The notes below the pieces were generated by a model that was not told the origin of the DNA, ran no database searches, and worked only from the letters and a program-made list of their open reading frames with translations. From NCBI GenBank assembly GCA_905233945.1, contig CAJOFY010000002.1:5188-69187 (forward strand): DNA of 64,000 nt, written 5' to 3'. The stretch comes from an uncultured bacterium (GTDB taxonomy: Bacteria; UBP6; UBA1177). Position numbers and translations under genes: made by a program. This document shows, in pieces, positions 26,105 through 34,566 of this stretch (the first letter of the stretch is position 1; each line of letters opens with the position of its first letter).

Positions 26105-26899
26105 ATGTCTTTAACTTTTTCGGAATTTCTGCTGGCTGTTGCCGGGATTGATTCAATTCCGCTTTTTGTTTTCAAAGCCGCAGTCGATTTTTGTTGTATT
26201 TACTTCATTTTTTACTTGTTTTTCGTCGAAATCAAGGACAGCAAGTCGGTCAGGGTCACAGCCGGATTTGCCCTTCTCGCCATTTTTTACATTATTGCGC
26301 GCCTCACCGGTCTTAACGGAATCGAGTGGTTTTTAGGAAAATTCTTCTCGTATTCCCCCATTCTGATAATTGTCATTTTCCGCAATGAAATCAAAAACAT
26401 GTTTGCTTCGATGAGCATTGTCGGCATCAATATGAAACAGGAGGAATATTCCGGTGAAGAGGATGTCATAAGCCACATCGCAAACGCGATGGATTATCTT
26501 GCTTCGGTCCGTGAAGGCGCCCTTGTCGTAATCATGCCGTCGGGCGACGCAAAAATCGGAGCGATAGCCGAGGGAACAGAAATCGATTCACTCATCACGA
26601 GAGAGCTTCTTCTTACGATTTTCAAGAAAAATTCTCCTCTTCACGACGGAGCTGTCATCATAAAAAACAGAAGAATTGAAAGGGCTTCGGTATTTTTCTC
26701 GCTCAGCACGAACCCCGATATCGACCCCAACTTCGGAACGAGACACCGCGCGGCTTACGGCATCAGCGAGAAAGTGCCTGATGCGCTTGTCATCGTCGTC
26801 AGCGAGGAAAGAGGCGAAATTTCGCTTCTTCACGGCGGCAGAATAACGCGCGATCTCAGCAAGGATGCCCTTAAACAGCAGCTTTCAAACAGACTTTAG
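26105..26899 (+). CDS. cdaA: Membrane-bound diadenylate cyclase CdaA
   Basis: CdaA makes c-di-AMP from two ATP. The 264-residue product has hydrophobic N-terminal segments (about 15-40, 45-65 and 70-90, the last including WFLGKFFSYSPILIIVIF) and a cytoplasmic DAC domain. Catalytic motifs are HDGA at 180-183 and TRHRAA with R213-H214-R215; DPNFG precedes the latter. RBS AAGGAG is five bases from the ATG. It is followed by a YbbR-domain gene, the usual CdaA partner, which supports the call. Confidence 0.94.
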   Translation: MSLTFSEFLLAVAGIDSIPLFVFKAAVDFCCIYFIFYLFFVEIKDSKSVRVTAGFALLAIFYIIARLTGLNGIEWFLGKFFSYSPILIIVIFRNEIKNMFASMSIVGINMKQEEYSGEEDVISHIANAMDYLASVREGALVVIMPSGDAKIGAIAEGTEIDSLITRELLLTIFKKNSPLHDGAVIIKNRRIERASVFFSLSTNPDIDPNFGTRHRAAYGISEKVPDALVIVVSEERGEISLLHGGRITRDLSKDALKQQLSNRL

Positions 26900-26908
26900 G
26901 AGAGTGGA

Positions 26909-27493
26909 ATGAACATAACAACTTCACCGAAAAAGGATCGTCTGAAAAAGATTTTCACCCACAATCTGCGGGAAAAACTCATCGCGGCGGCTTGTGCGGC
27001 TGTCGCTCTGCTGCTTTCATTCTGCTTCAGAACAGCTGATCAGACCTACACCTTCAACATCAGTATAAAAACCGCTCCGGAACAGATTATCGTTTCGCAG
27101 AATACAGAGAAAATTGATGTGAAAGTTTCCGGAACCTTTTTTGATCTCCGCAAAATCGACAGGAGCACACTTGAGATAAACTTTGATTTTTCAGCCGAAG
27201 AAGCGGGTGGAATCACAAAAACTCTTGACAAGAATATTCTGCCGGCATCATTCTCAGCGCTTGAAATCAAAAGCATATCTCCGCAGACACTGGTTTTGAA
27301 GACTGAGGAGCGCAAAACCGAAACCGCTCCGGAACATGCAGAGACCTCACCCGAGACGTCTCTGGGAACGTCTCCCGAACAAAACCCTGCAGAAACCTCC
27401 ACGGAAACGTCTCCCGAACAAAAACCCGTAGAAACTTCCCCTGAAACGTCTCCTGAACAAAAAATACCGGCAGCCGAGGGGAAAAATGACTGA
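26909..27493 (+). CDS. YbbR-domain (CdaR-like) membrane protein with a PEQ/ETSPE repeat tail
   Basis: 194 residues. One N-terminal membrane helix (about 22-43, LIAAACAAVALLLSFCF) is followed by a single YbbR-like beta domain (about 50-130; TFNISIKTAPEQIIVSQNTEKIDVKVSG, LEINFDFS). YbbR proteins regulate CdaA; this one carries a single domain rather than the usual three or four. Residues 135-190 are low-complexity repeats built on ETSPE and PEQKP units. AGGAG precedes the ATG nine bases after cdaA, and the end overlaps cysC by eight bases. The role in c-di-AMP control is inferred from family and position. Confidence 0.85.
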   Translation: MNITTSPKKDRLKKIFTHNLREKLIAAACAAVALLLSFCFRTADQTYTFNISIKTAPEQIIVSQNTEKIDVKVSGTFFDLRKIDRSTLEINFDFSAEEAGGITKTLDKNILPASFSALEIKSISPQTLVLKTEERKTETAPEHAETSPETSLGTSPEQNPAETSTETSPEQKPVETSPETSPEQKIPAAEGKND

Positions 27494-27995
27494 AAATGCG
27501 CGTGTAATCTGGTTTACAGGACTCTCCGGCGCCGGTAAAACCACTCTGGCTGAAAAGCTGGCGGACTATCTGAAAAAAAACGGCGAAAAATGCGAACTTC
27601 TTGACGGAGACACCGTCAGAAACATCTTTCCTCAGACTGGATTTTCCAAAAAAGAGCGCGACGAGCACATAAAACGGATGGGTTTTCTGGCTTCGATGCT
27701 CGAGCGCAACGGCGTGACTGTTGTCGCCTCCTTCATCTCGCCTTACCGCGAATCGCGTGATTTTGTCAGAAAAATGTGCAGAAATTTTGTCGAAGTTTAT
27801 GTTTCGACTTCCCTCGAAATATGTGAAAAACGCGATGTCAAAGGCCTTTACAAAAAAGCGAGAAAAGGCGAAATCACCTCTTTCACCGGAATCGACGATC
27901 CTTACGAACCGCCGCTTAATCCCGAAATCACAATAAACACAGCTTGCGAAACAGTTGAAGAATCTTTCAAAAAGCTGATTGAATTACTGAAATAA
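27486..27995 (+). CDS. cysC: Adenylylsulfate kinase (APS kinase)
   Basis: CysC phosphorylates adenylylsulfate to PAPS. The 169-residue protein has Walker A GLSGAGKTT at 12-20, LLDGD at 38-42, VASFISPYRESRDFVR, the lid region KGLYKKARKGEI and FTGIDDPYEPP, all standard. No sulfate adenylyltransferase or PAPS reductase gene is in the window, so its substrate supply is unclear. The start lies inside the end of the YbbR gene (ATGACTGA overlap), tying it to the c-di-AMP operon. It ends one base before dxs, which converges from the other strand. Confidence 0.93.
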   Translation: MTENARVIWFTGLSGAGKTTLAEKLADYLKKNGEKCELLDGDTVRNIFPQTGFSKKERDEHIKRMGFLASMLERNGVTVVASFISPYRESRDFVRKMCRNFVEVYVSTSLEICEKRDVKGLYKKARKGEITSFTGIDDPYEPPLNPEITINTACETVEESFKKLIELLK

Positions 27996-27996
27996 A

Positions 27997-29841
27997 TCAC
28001 AGATTTTTTACCGCTCCGGCGATGCTTTCCGCGTCAATTCCCTCGGCAGTTCTGAGTTCCGTCTGTCTGCCGTGTGTAGAGAAGCTGTCTTTGACACCTA
28101 AAATCGTGCATTTTGAGTCAATACGGCGGCGGCTGAGTTCCTCAAGCAGAGCTGATCCGGCGCCTCCGGCGGCAATTCCGTCTTCGACTGTGACAATATG
28201 CGTTATCCCGTGCTGTTTTATGAGTTCAAAAAGATCTTCCGGAAGCGGTTTTATGAATTTAAGGTCATATACAAAAGGAAAAATTTTCTCTTTTTTCAGT
28301 TTTTCAGCCGCTTCCATGGCATAAACAGTCATTATTCCGACTGACACTATCATTGTTTTCGAGTTTCCTTCCGCCATTATCTCTCCCGAGCACTCTCTGA
28401 GCGGGGTCAGACGGTTGGAACTCCGTTTTCCGCTGCCGTTTCCGCGCGGATAGCGTATTGCGACAGGTGATTTTAAAGAAAGCGAAAATTCGATCATTCT
28501 AGCCATTTCCGATTCGTCACGCGGCGCCATGACAGTCATATTGGGAATCATGCGGCAGTAGGCTATATCAAAAAGCCCATGGTGAGTCGCACCGTCCTCG
28601 CCGACAAGACCTGCCCGGTCGATAAGAAAAGTGACCGGAAGATTCTGGAGAGCGACATCGTGGACAATGTTGTCGAAAGCGCGCTGCAGAAAGGTCGAGT
28701 ATATCGCAACAACCGGGCGGAGTCCGCCTGCGGCAAGCCCGGAAGCGAATGTAACGGCGTGTCCTTCCGACATTCCGACATCGTAGACTCTCGACGGAAA
28801 GGCTTCCTGAAGTTTCCAGAGCCCTGTTCCGTCGGGCATGGCGGCTGTGATGGCGACCAGATTGGAATGCCGCCTGAAAAGGCGCGGCAGATAGTCGGCA
28901 AGATACCCTGTGAAAGACGGCGAAGCGGGCTTTTTCATCTCTCCGGTTTCTATTTCAAAAGGAGCTATACCGTGGAATTTTCTGGGATTTTCCTCTGCAA
29001 ACCTGTAACCTTTGCCTTTGACCGTATGAATATGCAGAAGAACAGGCTCTCCGTTCGGTTTCAAATCGTTTAGGGTTTCAACAAGTTCTTCGATATTGTG
29101 ACCGTCAATCGGACCTACATACTGGTATCCGAACCCTTCAAAAAGAATTCCGGGAGTCAGCAAAGATTTTGACGAATTAAGAGTTTTTCTAATAATATCA
29201 ACTATTTTTTCACCATGAAAAATAGGCGGCAACTTTGAAATAAGCTGTTTTATCTCGTTTCTCGCTGCAGAATACTTCTGTCCAGAAAGTTTGCGGCTGA
29301 ACCACTTTGAAAGCGCACCGACAGAAGTTGAAATAAACATATCATTGTCGTTTAAAATCGTGATGGTGTTCTTGCCGAACCGGTCAACATTGTTCATAGC
29401 CTCGAGAGCAAGTCCGCTTGTTATCGCGCCGTCGCCGATTACAGAAATCACTTTCGCACCGTCATTCCGCATCCTGAGCGCCTCACGCATGCCGAGACCT
29501 GCCGAAATCGATGTTCCGCCGTGGCCTGTGCCGAAAAAGTCGTACTTTGATTCAGAAATTTTCGGAAAGCCCGAAATCCCGCCGTAAGTCCTTAACGTGT
29601 CAAAATTTCCCCATCTGTCGGTGAGCATTTTGTAAGCGTACGCCTGGTGTCCGACATCCCAGATGATTTTGTCTTTCGGCAGATCAAAAACCTTGAGCAG
29701 AGCGATCGTGAGCTCGACGGTTCCGAGAGAAGAAGCCAGATGCCCGCCTCTTTTCGCCACGGTCTCGACCATTTTTTTTCTTGTTTCCGCAGCAATTTCA
29801 ATAAGTTCCTGCGAATCAGCCTGTTTTATTCTTTCTATCAT
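27997..29841 (-). CDS. dxs: 1-deoxy-D-xylulose-5-phosphate synthase
   Basis: Dxs joins pyruvate and glyceraldehyde 3-phosphate in the first step of the MEP isoprenoid pathway, using thiamine diphosphate. The 614-residue protein contains GGHLASSLGTVELTIAL, WDVGHQAYAYKMLT, the ThDP motif GDGAITSGLALEAMNN...NDN, the HTVKGKGY segment, and the transketolase pyrimidine and C-terminal domains (MSEGHAVTFASGLA, DRAGLVGEDGATHHGLFDI, RYPRGNG). Its ATG overlaps the rsmE stop by four bases. ispE, another MEP-pathway gene, is at 54003. Confidence 0.96.
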   Translation of the reverse strand: MIERIKQADSQELIEIAAETRKKMVETVAKRGGHLASSLGTVELTIALLKVFDLPKDKIIWDVGHQAYAYKMLTDRWGNFDTLRTYGGISGFPKISESKYDFFGTGHGGTSISAGLGMREALRMRNDGAKVISVIGDGAITSGLALEAMNNVDRFGKNTITILNDNDMFISTSVGALSKWFSRKLSGQKYSAARNEIKQLISKLPPIFHGEKIVDIIRKTLNSSKSLLTPGILFEGFGYQYVGPIDGHNIEELVETLNDLKPNGEPVLLHIHTVKGKGYRFAEENPRKFHGIAPFEIETGEMKKPASPSFTGYLADYLPRLFRRHSNLVAITAAMPDGTGLWKLQEAFPSRVYDVGMSEGHAVTFASGLAAGGLRPVVAIYSTFLQRAFDNIVHDVALQNLPVTFLIDRAGLVGEDGATHHGLFDIAYCRMIPNMTVMAPRDESEMARMIEFSLSLKSPVAIRYPRGNGSGKRSSNRLTPLRECSGEIMAEGNSKTMIVSVGIMTVYAMEAAEKLKKEKIFPFVYDLKFIKPLPEDLFELIKQHGITHIVTVEDGIAAGGAGSALLEELSRRRIDSKCTILGVKDSFSTHGRQTELRTAEGIDAESIAGAVKNL

Positions 29842-30560
29842 TCTGCCCCTCCCGGAAAATTGGTGCAGTTTATCAGGTTTTTCACGTATGCTGAAGCGAA
29901 TGTAACGGCGTTTTCCATCCTGAGAATCGGTGTGTCAACCGAAAACATTGCAAAATCCTTTTCCTTAAAAAATGAAGTTTCACCTTCGGAAAATCCCCCT
30001 TCCGCACCGATCCATACCATTTTGTCTTTTTTACTTTTGCATTTATAACATGCTAAATTTATTGAAGAATACGGATGCAACACTATGTGTTCGCAATCCA
30101 TTGCTGCAAGATTTTCCTTTGCCGAAAAATGTATTTCCGGAAGAAACGTGCGGCGCGACTGCGATGCAGCCGAAGCGACAATGCCTTTAAGGCGCGGCAT
30201 TTTTTTCTCAATGAGTTTCAAATCTGTATTGGAATAGTCGCTTCTGAAAATGAAAAAGGCGTCGGCTCCTGCTTCGACTCCGTTTCTCAAGCACTCCTCA
30301 AGCGCCGAAATATCGGCTGAGGCAAGAGCTGCAAAAAGTTTCGGCTTATTTTTTAAGTCATTATATTTATTGACAATTCTAAAGATGGCTGACTTACCGG
30401 AAAGTTCAGTTTCGGTTTCATAGACAGTGCAGCATGAAGCAAAAGAAACCTTTTCCTTGTCACGGATCCTGCGGACTTTAACTAAGTAATGCAGATCTTC
30501 CTCGTCTGGAACAAGCAAATTACCTGAAATATTAAGTTTTTCTCTCACCAGATGTATCAT
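29838..30560 (-). CDS. rsmE: 16S rRNA (uracil1498-N3)-methyltransferase
   Basis: A SPOUT-class methyltransferase of 240 residues. The N-terminal PUA-like part contains DLHYLVKVRRIRDKEKVSF. The C-terminal knotted domain shows SRRTFLPEIHF, VWIGAEGGFSEGE, and the C-terminal LRMENAVTFASAYVKN, characteristic of RsmE. It sits in an operon between the FAD oxidase gene (one-base gap) and dxs (four-base overlap). Confidence 0.92.
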   Translation of the reverse strand: MIHLVREKLNISGNLLVPDEEDLHYLVKVRRIRDKEKVSFASCCTVYETETELSGKSAIFRIVNKYNDLKNKPKLFAALASADISALEECLRNGVEAGADAFFIFRSDYSNTDLKLIEKKMPRLKGIVASAASQSRRTFLPEIHFSAKENLAAMDCEHIVLHPYSSINLACYKCKSKKDKMVWIGAEGGFSEGETSFFKEKDFAMFSVDTPILRMENAVTFASAYVKNLINCTNFPGGAE

Positions 30561-30561
30561 G

Positions 30562-32106
30562 TCACTCTATTTCGAACATGTTTCCGATATTTAAAATCAA
30601 ATCGGGATCAAACACCTTTTTGATCCGTCTCATTTCGTTCACACCCTCTTCGCCGAACATCATTTCAAGGTATTTGCGCTTGATTTTTCCGATTCCGTGC
30701 TCAGCCGATACCGTCCCTTTGAGCTCAAGCACTTTTTTTGCCATAAGTGCATATATTTCTTTGGCTTTTTCGAGTTCATCATAGTTCGACGGAAGTAAAT
30801 TTATGTGGAGATGGTTGTTTCCGATGTGGCCGAAAACAGCGTATTTCAAGCCGCTTTTTTCAAGAGTTCCGCGGTAAAATGCCGCAAGCTCGTCGAATTT
30901 TTCGTCGCTGACCGCAAAATCGGTGCCCAGCTTATGTACAAGCGGGTATTTTTTCTTTGTTTCGGCGATTGTAGCGTTGACACTTTCTGGAACGGCATGG
31001 CGGAAAGCCTTTATCCGCTCTATTTCGCAGGTTTCCCATGCGCACCACGAGTTTTCGGGAAGTCCGACGAGTTCGTTCACCTCTTTTTCGAGAGGCGGAA
31101 TGCAGTTTTTGTCGAAAGCGATGTCAAAAAACACCGCGGATTTGTAATTTTCCTTAAATTCAGGAATATCGAGGCTCATGCAGCCGCTTTCGCTCCTCGT
31201 TTTTATCAGGTTGATTCCTGATTCGCCGATAAATTCAATAAAATCAGGCTTCAAAGTGCTTTTTTTCAGCTTTTTGACAAATGAAACAGCCTCATTGTCG
31301 GAATCAAAAAACTGGACGACACTGAGCGACGGCTTCTTTTTCTCAAGCCATAGCTCGAGCTCGGAAATCACTCCCAGAATTCCTTCGGAGCCGACAAAAA
31401 GATCAATAATATCCATGCCTTGTTTTGAATAAAGTCCTGCTGCGTTCTTGCAGTCGGGCATTTCGTAAGCTCCCCGTGCGAAATTTTTTCCGGCAAAACT
31501 GAAAAAACCGCCGGCATCTGCTGAACATTTTCCGCGTTCGATTTTATGCACAGAACCGTCGGGAAGGACGACTGTCATCGATTTTATCCAGTTTCTTGTC
31601 GGCCCGAATCTGTAGGTCGCAGCTCCGCTCGCGTTTGTCGCGGCTGTTCCGCCGATCTGTGCGCTCATTTCGGTAGGATCAACGGGATAGCACCATAAAT
31701 CTGTCGAATTATTGAATAAATTCAGTGCATTTTCTGTCAAGTCAATAAGGCCTGAAGTCTCTTTTACTCTCAAAGTTTCGGCAATTTTTGAAAGTGTGAC
31801 AGCCGCACCTACTTTCAGGAAAAAACGGTCGTTCTCAAAGCCTAGGCCAACGATTTTGTTGAATTTTTCCATTGAAATCACAATGCCGCCGAAAGGAACG
31901 GCTGCTCCGGTTATACCGGTTCCGCCGCCTGCGACAGTAACTTTGAGATTTTTTCCGACGCAGTATTTCAGAAGTGCCGAAATCTCATCCTCGGTTTCCG
32001 GAAAAAATATCTCGCCGGCGATTCCGCCGCTGATTTTGCTCTCGTCACGTAAGAACCTGTCGTCTTCCGCCGGTTTTCTGCGTTCTATGAATCTGAAATC
32101 CGCCAT
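30562..32106 (-). CDS. FAD-linked oxidase, GlcD/D-lactate dehydrogenase type
   Basis: 514 residues from the ATG at 32106 (AAAGG upstream); an in-frame TTG at 32133 is less likely. The FAD-binding PCMH domain shows TVAGGGTGITGAAVPFGGIVISMEKFNKI and GTAATNASGAATYRFGPTRNWIKSM; the C-terminal domain has FGHIGNNHLHINLLP and AEHGIGKIKRKYLEMMFG, the His motif used in hydroxyacid oxidation. The family oxidises glycolate, D-lactate or other D-2-hydroxyacids; the substrate cannot be decided. No GlcE/GlcF or LutB partner is adjacent. First gene of the operon with rsmE and dxs. Confidence 0.9.
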   Translation of the reverse strand: MADFRFIERRKPAEDDRFLRDESKISGGIAGEIFFPETEDEISALLKYCVGKNLKVTVAGGGTGITGAAVPFGGIVISMEKFNKIVGLGFENDRFFLKVGAAVTLSKIAETLRVKETSGLIDLTENALNLFNNSTDLWCYPVDPTEMSAQIGGTAATNASGAATYRFGPTRNWIKSMTVVLPDGSVHKIERGKCSADAGGFFSFAGKNFARGAYEMPDCKNAAGLYSKQGMDIIDLFVGSEGILGVISELELWLEKKKPSLSVVQFFDSDNEAVSFVKKLKKSTLKPDFIEFIGESGINLIKTRSESGCMSLDIPEFKENYKSAVFFDIAFDKNCIPPLEKEVNELVGLPENSWCAWETCEIERIKAFRHAVPESVNATIAETKKKYPLVHKLGTDFAVSDEKFDELAAFYRGTLEKSGLKYAVFGHIGNNHLHINLLPSNYDELEKAKEIYALMAKKVLELKGTVSAEHGIGKIKRKYLEMMFGEEGVNEMRRIKKVFDPDLILNIGNMFEIE

Positions 32107-32136
32107 TTTGCCTTTTTCCAACAAAAAAAACAAAAG

Positions 32137-32164
32137 ATTATAGAAAATTTTTTTAATATTTCGA
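32137..32164 (-). promoter_or_regulatory. Promoter of the FAD oxidase-rsmE-dxs operon
   Basis: Leftward TCGAAA (32164-32159), 16-base spacer, perfect TATAAT (32142-32137), 31 bases before the ATG. Confidence 0.5.
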
Positions 32165-32199
32165 CATTTTAAATTTATTCCGGCAAAAGCGGCAAATTA

Positions 32200-32227
32200 T
32201 TGACAAAAAAAATTAAGAATATTTATT
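32200..32227 (+). promoter_or_regulatory. Possible promoter of the metalloprotease gene
   Basis: TTGACA (32200-32205) with a 16-base spacer and a poor TTTATT -10 (32222-32227), about 40 bases before the ATG at 32266. Confidence 0.3.
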
Positions 32228-32265
32228 GCTTGCTAATTATAGGTTTTTTGTTATTGGAGAGAAAA

Positions 32266-34566
32266 ATGAGAAAATTGTTTATTTTGACTGCAATCCTTTT
32301 TGCGTTTACGGCACTTTTCGGCGGGAAGCCGGAGTTTGAAATCATCAGGCTCGAAAAACCGCTTTCAGCGGCAAATATTCAGAATTTTGTCGCCAAAAAA
32401 CTTCCTGCGGCAATTTCCCTGAAGTCCCCGCTTCTCAAAGGAACGATCCAAAATTCCAACACGATCTCTGGTGTTTCGATACACAGGGTTTCATGGGTCT
32501 ACAACGGTATTCCGGTTGTAGGCAAATTCACCGTCATCAAAGAAAAAGACGGAAAAATATTTAATATTATCAACGGTTTGCATGATTTTTCACTCGACAC
32601 AAAACCTGTTCTTTCACCTGAACAGGCTGCTCTCACACTGAAAGGGAAACATTTCGGCGACCCGGCAATAAAACCCGATTTCGCAGCAAAACTCGTGATA
32701 CTCGAAGACTCTGGAGACTACAGACTTGCATACCGCATCCGCTTCCGCCCCATGAGTCCTGTTGACGGCAGATTTTTTTTCGTTGACGCAAAAAACGGCA
32801 GACTTCTCCGCACAGGCAACCTCGTAAAGTTTGCGACAAACAAGGCTAAAGTTTTCGAGATGAACCCGGTCAGCACTCCTGATCCGGTAGAAGTCGATCT
32901 TCTCTGGGTCGGAGACGATGCAGAGGGCAAACTTTCCGCAGCAGCCAATGAAAAAGGCCTCAGAAAAATCGTTGCAGCCAACTGCCCCGATTTAGGCGAA
33001 ATGTTTGAATACGATACCGGCTACCAAAAATACGAATTTCCTGTCTGCACTATCAAGCAGCTTGCAAACAAAGATGAAAACGGCAGTTTCATCTACGAAG
33101 ACTGGGACAAAGGTTTAAAGTACAAATTCGATACCGAAGACATTTATCCCGAAATCGCTCTTTACTATCACATGACTAAAATTTACGACTATCTTGCCGG
33201 ACTCGGTCTCAAAGAATATACGGAACTTCCGAACCATGAAGGAACCAAGCCTATAGTCGGAATTGCCAACTTCCAGATGATGGGCTATTACAGCGGATAC
33301 AATACATCCGACCTGAAGCCGATGGACAACGCTTTCTTCAGCAAATACGATCCCTCATTTGCCGAAATGTTCTACGGTGATTTTGAATACAACGACTGCG
33401 ACGCTCTTGTTTTCGGTCAGGGAACAAATGCCGATTTTGCTTACGACGGCGACGTTATCTATCACGAATTCGGTCACGGCGTTGTTGACGGCATCGCGAA
33501 TTTCGAATACACAGGCTGGCCCGACAAATACGGTTTCACCAATGAAATCATGGGAATGAACGAAGGTATGGCCGATGTTTTCTCGTTCATAATCACCGAA
33601 GATCCGTGCCTTGCCGAGTATGTTGCTAAAGGAACCGGTCAGATGGCCGGCGCAGTAGAACTAGACGGGAAACTCTGCCTCAGAACGACAACGAATCCGA
33701 ACCGCGTAAACGAAGATTTCACCGGAGAAAGCCACAACGACGGTCTCCCGCTTGTCGGAGCACACTGGGAAATTTATGAGAAAATGATTGAAAACGGCTT
33801 CACAAAAGACGATTTTGCGAAAATTTTCCTTACCGCACTCATGTCGGTTCCGCACAGCGAGATCGGTTACAAAGAGTGGGGCGAACTCATGCTTGACGCA
33901 GCCGAATCAAGTCCGGCAGCGGCTCTGAAGGAGGATTTCAGGCAAATTCTCACAGACAGAGGCTACTTCAACGAAATCCGTGCGAGAGACATCACCGGCA
34001 AATCGGATCTGTTTACAGTCGGCGGTGTCGGTGACGGATACTACACAGCTTCCACCGATACGGTTCTGATAAATTACGACGCTGATTATCTGGAAGTCAG
34101 CCCGATGTATGTCCAGTTTTACTACGATGTTCCTGAATGTATAGATACTTTGAAAGTGTCCGCAAGTCTTTACAGTGATACCGGTAACCAGAGATTCGCA
34201 CCTGAATTCATGGTTTTTGTCCGTGAAGGCAAGCCTGTCGAATGGAGCCACAAAAGCGAACCGAGCAGCGTCAAATACGACAAAGTTGTTGAAAGTTATG
34301 ACGGCGACAGCTGGACTTTTTCGAATCTCAAGCCCGGCGAAAGATACTATTTCCATTTCATAAACACCGGTTCATCAGGATACGTCTACAATATGAAAGC
34401 CAAAGGATCCTGGGCATCCGAAGAAAAATGTGAATCCTCGGAAAACCCGGATGAAGAGAATATATCTGACAATGACGAAGAAAATGTATCTGATGACGAC
34501 ATGATGAACGACGATGAATCCAAAAAGGAAAACAAAAACAGCGGCTGCTCGATGACCCTTCTTTAA
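32266..34566 (+). CDS. Secreted M4-type (thermolysin-like) metalloprotease
   Basis: 766 residues from the ATG at 32266 (GGAGAG just upstream) with signal peptide MRKLFILTAILFAFTALFGG. An FTP/PepSY-like propeptide (about 45-180, VSWVYNGIPVVGKFTVI) precedes the peptidase domain. The zinc site is HEFGH at 400-404 with the third ligand in NEGMAD (Glu433), the M4/M36 pattern. A C-terminal beta domain (about 570-710) precedes an acidic D/E/N-rich spacer. The last residues are NKNSGCSMTLL, a tail shared with two other secreted proteins here. It shares its terminal A with the next start (TAATG), so both are translated together. Extracellular protein degradation is the likely role. Confidence 0.9.
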   Translation: MRKLFILTAILFAFTALFGGKPEFEIIRLEKPLSAANIQNFVAKKLPAAISLKSPLLKGTIQNSNTISGVSIHRVSWVYNGIPVVGKFTVIKEKDGKIFNIINGLHDFSLDTKPVLSPEQAALTLKGKHFGDPAIKPDFAAKLVILEDSGDYRLAYRIRFRPMSPVDGRFFFVDAKNGRLLRTGNLVKFATNKAKVFEMNPVSTPDPVEVDLLWVGDDAEGKLSAAANEKGLRKIVAANCPDLGEMFEYDTGYQKYEFPVCTIKQLANKDENGSFIYEDWDKGLKYKFDTEDIYPEIALYYHMTKIYDYLAGLGLKEYTELPNHEGTKPIVGIANFQMMGYYSGYNTSDLKPMDNAFFSKYDPSFAEMFYGDFEYNDCDALVFGQGTNADFAYDGDVIYHEFGHGVVDGIANFEYTGWPDKYGFTNEIMGMNEGMADVFSFIITEDPCLAEYVAKGTGQMAGAVELDGKLCLRTTTNPNRVNEDFTGESHNDGLPLVGAHWEIYEKMIENGFTKDDFAKIFLTALMSVPHSEIGYKEWGELMLDAAESSPAAALKEDFRQILTDRGYFNEIRARDITGKSDLFTVGGVGDGYYTASTDTVLINYDADYLEVSPMYVQFYYDVPECIDTLKVSASLYSDTGNQRFAPEFMVFVREGKPVEWSHKSEPSSVKYDKVVESYDGDSWTFSNLKPGERYYFHFINTGSSGYVYNMKAKGSWASEEKCESSENPDEENISDNDEENVSDDDMMNDDESKKENKNSGCSMTLL

